Source: Ptychodera flava (taxonomy: Eukaryota > Hemichordata > Enteropneusta > Ptychoderidae). From it: a stretch of DNA of 64,000 nucleotides. The stretch is from assembly GCF_041260155.1 (NCBI RefSeq), contig NC_091946.1:21469853-21533852 (forward strand). Direction: 5' to 3'. The translations under genes and the position numbers were made by a program. Numbering within the stretch: position 1 is the first letter of the stretch; each line of letters opens with the position of its first letter. Under the pieces are notes generated by a model. It did no database searches and was not told the origin of the DNA. It saw only the letters and a list, made by a program, of their open reading frames with translations. Positions 56,090 through 64,000 of the stretch are shown here, piece by piece.

Positions 56090-58900
56090 GAAAAGCCATT
56101 GGGATCGACAACTAGGTTCTAGGGAGGCCGTGGTCAAAATAGTGACATGCAAACTGCACTTTTAGATTTTGCATGGCATGCATACTTTCCCCTTTTTTTC
56201 AAACTAAACTTGGAATGAATTTTACAAAAAAGCAGTAATGGTTGCAAAATGTTATTAACCCTTCTCTTTACACAGTGTTTTCCATTTTTTAGCAACTTCT
56301 CCCTTTGTCCATGATCAACCCCTAAAAGAAGGTTTTGACAGATTCTGGTATAGAAACACAGTTGCAGCACAAAATTTCAAGTTCTCTGACACTCAGCATT
56401 GCTAGAGTATTGTATTGTACTGCTAGAGTACAATTAATGGTTATATTCGTGCACAACTCCTGCAGATATAAAAGCATTACTTATGTGATAAGATATTGAT
56501 TTAGCAACATGGATGAAAAGCAAAATTCTGATGAACTGAACCATGCAGGAAAAAGCTACCCTAAGTTTGCTCCACCCTAGTAAAAATAAATGTTAGAAAT
56601 AACATATCAGGTGGCCTGGCCCTTTTCTCAATGACTGATAAAACTAGACATAAATTCTTTTTGTTGATTGGAAATTTGAAATAACTTTCTGTGTTTTATT
56701 GACAAAAAATACTGGTACACATGACAAATCTATGTTGTTAATACAGAAAAAAATAAAACAATGACGATTTTTGTGCTTTTCACATAATTTGAAACTTTTT
56801 AAAAATTAATTTTGTTCAAAATAAATGGAAAGGTGAGTCTTGAAATTCCTGGGAAATTGAACTGTTGAATTTACTTTACACCCACAGGGTTTTGATTGTT
56901 TACCCAGGATACATTGCAATATCTGCCAGACTCCTTAGTTGTGAGATAAAGAACACTTCTGCAAACATGTTATAAGCAGACCCCCTGATGTTGAATGAAG
57001 ATATCTGAAAATGCAATCCCTTGAAGGCCACAATCTTTTGTCAATACAAGTCATCGTTGATGACACAGTCCCCACTTGTTAATAATGGGTACTTTGATTA
57101 CATGTCCTCAGAGAGGATAGAGTCCTCTTCATTAATTAGGTCTGTGATAAAAATACTTTGATACAGATGGCGCTCAATGGCCAAGAATGAGTTCCATGGT
57201 GATGAAAACATAAAACCAATGTAGGCCACCATCCTAAAGTTCATAAAATGAGTCAACTAGGAATTAATCAACAGGATGTTGCAAAACATTTTTGCATACA
57301 ATTCTAACACTTAAGGTAGTGACTCAGTTTGGTTGACACATATTTTCAATCAAAAGTTTCACATAGAAACAGGGTCTCACACCCAACATGTGGTACATTT
57401 CTAATAGGTCTATATTTGAAGAAGGTAAAAATTTTGTTTAGTTGTCAAAACATGCATTGGTATGTTTGTTTAAGTCAAAAACATGTGATTTTGAATTTTT
57501 TCACTTAAAAGAGTATAAGTAAGAATTGGCAGCACCCCTAAGTGATCTGTTAACGGCACTAGACAGCTGGATATACAGGGGGAAAAACCGTGTTTTGGAT
57601 TTTTGAAATTCGCTTTTGTTTCTGCACAGTGAGCCTTCGAAGTGTGAACTGTCGGATTTTCGCATAAATTATCGGCTTTTGTTCACGTTTGTCAAGTTAT
57701 CGTCACTTCAGGGGGGTTTATCAAAATCTAAGACACGGTTTTTCAGGTCTATTCATGAAGTGTTAGCATGCGAAGAATCGGGGAAATCCGCCCACGCGTC
57801 GCTGACTTACACTCATTTGAAGGTGCGCATACATAGCAAAAATCGGAACTGAGAAAATCGACGATTTGTGTAAACGTCCCATTTTTCACACAAAATCGCC
57901 GAAAAGGTTCGGATTTTTGTGCGTTTCAAAAAAAATTATTCGATCTGGGTCTAGGTTAAATATTGGGCATCAGGTTAGAGAATTTCTGACAAGTCCTAAA
58001 CATTAGTTCGCCTAAAAATGATGAAAATTGTGCGTAGAAACGTGAGGCTGGTCAGCGTAAGCGGTGGGTACTATTTACACGATAAACACTAAGAGAGATA
58101 ATTCAGGGCATAATCTGTTTGTCAAATACGTATCTAGCTTATAATTATATTAACTGTACACTGTTTGGTAACGGTTAGAGTCTGGTTACAAGACTAGAAA
58201 AGTTTAAAAAAAATCATACAGCCGGAATGGTTTACAGGTCTGCGTTCTGCCGACGACGCGCGCTCTCGCTAGCGCTCGACTTCCGGTCTCACAGCCCGTA
58301 ATTTATGCACGTACCAAGTGTGAAATGGTTGCCCAGTTCATTTTAGTGCCGATTTTTGTGCCTATAGTACAAGACGTCACTTGCTTGCTTGCTTGCTTTC
58401 GGAGATGAGACGACCAACTCTCGATGCTCTAAAAAATTCTGTAGTTGAGAAGTTCAAGGAATGCGGGAAAGTCGCACTTGTTTTTGTGGTTTTCACATGT
58501 GATCTGCTGCAGTCCTTTTGCTCACCATAAAAAATGACCGGGTTTTCGTGCGCTATTTCGCTTTCCACTGTGACATGTACTATTATGGCCTCGGGTATGA
58601 AACCAAAATCAACTTCAGTTACACGTAAAAGCGATTCTTCATGACTTAAAATAAACGACTGAGGCGATACTCGACAGATTCACTCATTGTAAAATTGAAA
58701 CGGCGACATATCGCGACACCCAGCGACACTCTCTTGACCACAGATAGAAATTGACAGGCAACGATCGTGAAGCGACGTTTCGCGTACGTTGCTGTGCTCT
58801 AGACCGACATAACAGTGTCGGATTGACAAATTGGACAAACCATGCTTCCTACATCCATGGACAAACTAAGTCCAAGACAGGTGCAGCCAACGGAGCTATT
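56090..58900. other. Intergenic; one solo HINE 5' end
   Basis: 57068-57085 (CACAGTCCCCACTTGTTA) matches the 5' ends at about 46858 and 47430. From 57560 to 58900 the DNA is more CpG-rich, with CTTCCGG near 58280, so a promoter is possible; no exon could be supported. Confidence 0.35.
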
Positions 58901-58919
58901 CATCGAAAAAGCTATTCCA

Positions 58920-59270
58920 GGAGCAATTTTGAGAGCAGGGAAATTTTAATTTTGCTAGGCAGGGGGAAATTTTAATTTTGCTAGGGCAGGGGACATGTTT
59001 TTTAGGTGGTAGGGGAGCAAATTTTAGTTTGTTTTGTTAGGGCAGGGCGGATATCGGTTGATTGTCCTGGGGACAGGGCTTGGCGAAAAATTTTTTGAGG
59101 GGAATTGTTTCCAGGGCAGGGGAAATTGGCAATTTTTTTTCGCCACAGGGCGAGGGAGCTTCAAAAATTCACAGTGGGAAGGGGAAACAGGCAAAAATAA
59201 GTGGGGAGTGGGTAAAAATGAAGTTTGAGAGTGGGAGAGTAAGTCGAAAAATTTTCTGTGGGAGGGCAAA
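58920..59270. repeat. Degenerate G-rich repeat
   Basis: AGGGGGAAATTTTAATTTTG occurs twice in tandem at 58935-58985, followed by irregular GGGCAGGGG-rich units. The overlapping frames on both strands are by-products. Confidence 0.6.
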
Positions 59271-59459
59271 TTATGAACAGCTAATTACCCTCTTGACTTA
59301 AATTTAGTCAGTTCACATTATTTGTCATGCACAATGTATCTTATCATAGTAAGGACCTTTTTAAAACTGCATTGTTCGTTGGCTGCACCTGTCCAAGATA
59401 TGGGCTGCTGTTATAGAACCATATTTTCCAGTGAAGATTAAATAGATTCTCTTTGGACG

Positions 59460-59930
59460 GCAGTGTAATCTATAGCCCGGCGTACGATGCTATGTGTTCC
59501 GCTACAGCTAATCGCCTCGCTCACCACAACCCTGCAAAGACCCGTACGTAGGGTCGGTGACTTCAAATCCATTTTGGGACTTGACGTAAAAAGCCAAATT
59601 ACTGTCGAAATTCAGCGTTCTTGGGCCCAAGTCGTATCCCTGCCTACCTCAGCTACTCGATCGCTTCCAAAAATGACAGTCTTTTATTCACTTCTCGTAT
59701 TAGTAAATAACCGTCGATGTCGGCAACTCTCTCGCTAGCCCTGTGTACGATGCTGTGTGTTAGCTGTAGCGGCCAACACAAAACATCGCGTCCATCAGCT
59801 TTCCATTTTGCTTCTTCGGCCCCCGTTTGCGTTTTCTACACTGCTTATACTGCCGGCAGTCATCAGCCATGTTGGATAGCGTCTCTTATGAAGACGTGCG
59901 CGCATGCGCAACATGGTACGTAAAAATTTA
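59460..59930. other. Possible SINE-like inverted pair
   Basis: CCGCTACAGCTAA (59499-59511) and TTAGCTGTAGCGG (59760-59772) are exact inverse copies, each next to TACGATGCT.TGTGTT. A weak B-box-like ACTTCAAATCC lies near 59562. No gene supported. Confidence 0.3.
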
Positions 59931-60179
59931 CATAATCTCCTCAAGTATAACGATAACGCTGACAGTAATCCGGACCGTTAAAACAAAAAGAAAATAATAA
60001 CTCGCGCAGTGGTTAGAAGCCGTGTTTTCACTAAAATTTAAGACATTTTCCAGTACAATGTTACCTCACAGTTTTCTCTAATAAAAAGATCATATTTCAG
60101 GGGTTCAGAATATGAAATAATCACAAAATCGCTAAAATTTACAAAAACCCGAGTCACTACCTTAACAGATTATCACTGG

Positions 60180-61430
60180 TACCATATTTCATAAAGTTTG
60201 ATGCAGTATTTACAACACTATGAGATCAACATCTGTATCAAGTTTCATCACATTTGACGTCGTATTAATTTGTGGCTATATCACCCTAATTAGGAAAGTT
60301 CATTACTTATGCAATTACAAATTAATTAAAATGACACTGATAAATGTCTTTTCAATGTTAAAGCAATGTGAGCTTAACATCAGTTAACATCTGTATAAAG
60401 TTTCATGAATTTGATGCAGTACATATTTCTTGACATATCAGCCTACTTACGAAACTTCAATAATTGACATGTTACTGCTACATGACGTGAAACAAATTGA
60501 CGAGCATATGTATGAAATAGGTCAATGTCAACTTTGAATGATACTGGTGGAAATATGTCTGAGTTATGGCTCTGTACATGAAAACATCGTAATAAAATGG
60601 CTGCCTAGCAACCATATTGGATCGTATCACATAAAAAATCAATGTACATATGTATGACATAGGTCAATGTCCTTGTACCAACTTTGAATAAAATCAGTTG
60701 AGATATGCCTGAGTTATGCCTCTGTATATGAAAAAATCGTAACAAAATGACCACACAGCAGCCATATTGGATCGTATCACAAAACAAATTGACGTGCATA
60801 TCTATGACATTGGTCAATGTCCTTGTACCAACTTTGAATAAAATCGGTTGAGATATGCCTGAGTTATGCCTCTGTATATGAAAAAATTGTAATAAAATGG
60901 CCGCCTAGCGGCCATATTGGATTGTATCACAAAACAAATCGACGTGCATATCTATGAAATTGGTCAATGTCCTTGTAGCAATGTTGAATAAAATCGGTTG
61001 AAACATGTCTGAGTTGTGGCTCTGTACATGAAAAAATCATAATAAAATGGCCGCCTGGTGGCCATATTGGATTGTATCACAAAAAAAATTGACGTGCATA
61101 TCTATGACATTGGTCAATGTCCTTGTACCAACTTTGAATAAAATTGGTTGAAACATGTCTGAGTTATGGCTCTGTACATGAAAAAATCGTAATAAAATGG
61201 CCGCCTGGCGGCCATATTGGATTGTATCCCAAAACAAATCGACGTGCATCTGTATGACATATGAAGTAATCCTTGTACCATGTTTGAATGCAATCGCTTC
61301 TTGCATCTCTGAGATATCTGTGTGAACGGACGGACGGACGCACACACGCACGCACGCACGCACGCACGGACGCACGCACGGACATGACCAAACCTATAAG
61401 TCCCCCCTGACGGTGTCCGTGGGGACTAAT
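60180..61430 (+). mobile_element. HINE-like element with exact 150-bp core array
   Basis: CATATTGG falls at 60613, 60763, 60913, 61063 and 61213, always 150 bp apart. After the last unit come GAGATATCTGTGTGAACGGA, a (GCAC)n tract (61330-61380), a hairpin AGTCCCC...GGGGACT (61398-61427) and a CTAA end. The region 60180-60480 has diverged units of another type. The Arg/Val/Cys-rich minus-strand frames are translations of the microsatellite and array. Confidence 0.78.
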
Positions 61431-61908
61431 AAGCCATAACAATTTACCAGAGTGCTAAGTGGAAGCTCCTAGATAAATGATTCAATTTGTCAATTTCATT
61501 TTGTGAAAACCCGGCTTGCAAAAAATGGTGGAAAGAAAACTACAATAAAAACCAAACAATGATACGACAATATCAACATGCACGACACTCACAGAAGACA
61601 CCTTTGAACATACAATGATTTGCAAAGTCAGTGCTACATTGTTTGGCAGTATCCTCCATGTATAAAAAATGAGATATTTACAAAATAGGGAAAATACAGT
61701 GACTTGTACCAGTATATCGAATTTGTATTATTACTGAGAAAAAATAAGTCATACCCTCAAATGAAAAACTGCTCGTTATTTCAAACCTGTGGAGCATGCC
61801 AAAGTGGTTAATTTTCTGATGTAATGACTGACTAACATTTCTCCACAAAGAACAACTCTTTGGAGTGCCAAGATAACAGTTTTTGCAATGGTATCAGCTG
61901 ATTTCATC

Positions 61909-62118
<210 letters not shown>

Positions 62119-62278
62119 CTAAGGTCACTTACTCTTGTTCAGTATACAGATCTCTGAGGATTTCACATCGAGTAAAACGATTGACTTATTGTAATCTGCA
62201 CCATTGAATGAAAAACAAGAGAATCACTTTAATGATCTGTGAGGGCGCTTCACAACAGGGTATCTTAAAGGGGAAGTT

Positions 62279-62870
62279 CACCAAGGATGATTTTTACATA
62301 TGTGCTAGCTTTGTGGTCACTTACCCCGGAAAAGCTATTTTCGCCATTTATAACTTGCACGATTTTTACAAAAACCGATAGAAATAGTACAGGAAGTTGC
62401 CCATGTAATTTGAATCATGGGAAAAAGCGCCAAGCTTGGAGCTTGCATAATGTGATAAGGAAGGCACCATTTTCCCATGGGTATGGCATTGTCCACTCAC
62501 CCATGCTTAAACCAGGCTATGCGTATTTACATAACTTTTGTTTATACTGAGTATCCTTGCATTAACGATGAATCACTTATTATAAACTGTCCACTGTCAG
62601 ATTTTGTGTTGCTGTTTACTACTGTGTTACTGTGAGTGGACAATGTGGGGGCCATACCCATCCGAAGATGGTCCCTTCCATATCACATGATGCAAGCTCC
62701 AAGTTTGGGGCTTTTTTCCCATGATTCAAATTACATGGGCAACTTCCTGTACTATTTTTATCATTTTTGTAAAAAATTGGGCGAGTTATAAATGGTGAAA
62801 ATAGCTTTTCTGGGGTAAATGACCACCGAGCTACCACATATGTAAAAACCATCCTTGGTGAACTTCCCCT
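62279..62870. mobile_element. Kolobok-like MITE with long TIRs and TTAA target site
   Basis: Ends AGGGGAAGTTCACCAAGGAT and complement, flanked by TTAA (62275-62278; 62871-62874). TIR arms of about 230 bp are diverged by scattered substitutions; the loop is ~130 bp. It lies in the last NKAP intron. Confidence 0.85.
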
Positions 62871-62879
62871 TTAAGACAA

Positions 62880-64000
62880 TGACATGTTCATGTGAAACAA
62901 GCACATCACACAGTACCTATTTAATCCCATGATGCAACACGACTTGTATGCTCGGAGAGGGCGCCATTACATATATGACTAATGCTGTGTCCAAAAATAG
63001 CCACTAGCTGAAAATTTAGGTCATAGGCGTATACATGTTTGTTATCCTCGTTCGCAGTTATTTTTTGCTATCTTCTCTCTGGTTTTTGATCAACAATGCC
63101 TGGAAGAGTACAGAAGCCATTGCTATGCTTGCTCCGCGTAAACGTGTGGTCTCAGTTTTTTGTTTGACCGATTTTAAAAAATTTCATCACAAATATTTGG
63201 TGAAAAATTAGATTTTTGATGATACGTAGCCTGTTTCTTGATGAGAAATGTTGATTTTGAAAAATTAAGACCATATCATCATTGTACAACTAAATACGAT
63301 TCCAACGATATACTGCATGCCTATGTTGACCCCGAAATCGAGGGTAGAGATAGAGTTTGAAAAAAGACAGTCACATCGGAATGAAAAATGTATTTCCCCA
63401 TGTTACAAATTTGGCTTTTGTAAGCACATGCACTGTACTCATGTTTGCGCTCACTTGCGTCGCTACTAAAATCCTACGTTACCATACCATACCACAAGCA
63501 CCGTCATACGCCGATGACTATAATGTGTATGTGCTCATGTAGATGATGTACAAGTCTTTGGTGAACCTGTTCGATTTTTCGATCGCACGAAGTTTGATTA
63601 AATGTTTATTTTTGCTTGATCCGTGAACTACCAGGGCCAGAGTAGAACAGGCAGGTACGTAGTTTTGCCAACTGTCGACATAGGCTGTTTTGTGGTTGCC
63701 GATACTGTGTTGGCCGGTCGTATAACAATAACAACAAACGCCAGATGATAGGGGTATTTCATACAGAACTTCACGATCACTTCAATAGAAAATTGCGACT
63801 GGTTATTTATATGCTCACAGTCGGTGTCAACAGATTTGCTGAATTTGAAGGGGTGCCGCATCAATTCAGTGCAGCTTGTTTTCAAAATGTATTTCTGTCT
63901 TCGCGATCAGGTATCAGAAATAACGGCGATTCACTGATTGTGCAAACAAGTTCCATCTTTCAACATCTGTTGAAAAACCACAAAACCGTGTCGTACATGT
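62880..64000. other. Presumed last intron of NKAP
   Basis: No conserved exon was recognised on the minus strand; open frames here (63357-63542, 63628-63885) match no known family. Confidence 0.5.

Noticed and set aside
61037..61442. Overlapping Arg/Val/Cys-rich minus-strand open frames of 81-112 codons
   Set aside because: They translate the (GCAC)n microsatellite and the exact 150-bp array, so they stay open by periodicity (150 is divisible by 3) and are not genes.

Overview
This is nuclear DNA from a metazoan, most likely a marine invertebrate. The evidence is sparse coding sequence, one spliced terminal exon, Pol III-type SINE heads, a jockey/CR1-like LINE, Penelope-like reverse transcriptases, long microsatellites and many short transposons with inverted ends. 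The repertoire would suit a hemichordate, cephalochordate or similar invertebrate deuterostome, but the species cannot be fixed from the sequence. No prokaryotic features were seen.

Layout. 1-23 kb is a small birth-and-death cluster of Golgi-type glycosyltransferases (Nucleotid_trans/GT77-like). It has two intact single-exon genes on the minus strand (5992-7167 and 20566-21729) and two broken relatives (1050-1229; 12733-13072 plus its upstream DNA at 15111-15922). The second broken copy lost its catalytic core and was then split by a 2-kb Penelope-like insertion. Several large TIR elements (8746-9401, 9747-11496, 16025-17915) end in GGGAGC, are flanked by TAA or TTA, and carry arrays of a ~180-bp satellite.

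23-31 kb holds microsatellites, hairpin MITEs, SINE heads and a 5'-truncated LINE. 31925-37384 is a 5.46-kb element with ~85-bp hexanucleotide TIRs and a perfect 9-bp target duplication, so it is Mutator-like. A PIF/Harbinger-like element (33772-35627) and a foldback are nested inside it. A second, frameshifted Penelope-like element (37914-~41038) sits cleanly inside one ~180-bp satellite unit.

42-61 kb is dominated by Helitron/HINE-like elements. They share an architecture of tandem core (146, 226 or 150 bp period), microsatellite, hairpin and CTAA end, with short inverted subterminal motifs. Several are arranged as giant head-to-head or tail-to-tail inverted pairs, including a 316-bp spacer-free palindrome. 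Their core units carry one consensus transcription-factor-like motif per repeat: octamer ATGCAAAT in one array, GTCACGTGAC plus a perfect DR1 in another.

The right edge (61909-62077, minus) is the last coding exon of NKAP, a conserved nuclear RNA-processing/transcription protein. The rest of the gene lies beyond the window. A Kolobok-like TTAA MITE (62279-62870) lies in its last intron.

Overall the window holds two plausible intact genes and one partial conserved gene. Nearly everything else that can be classified is transposon-derived.
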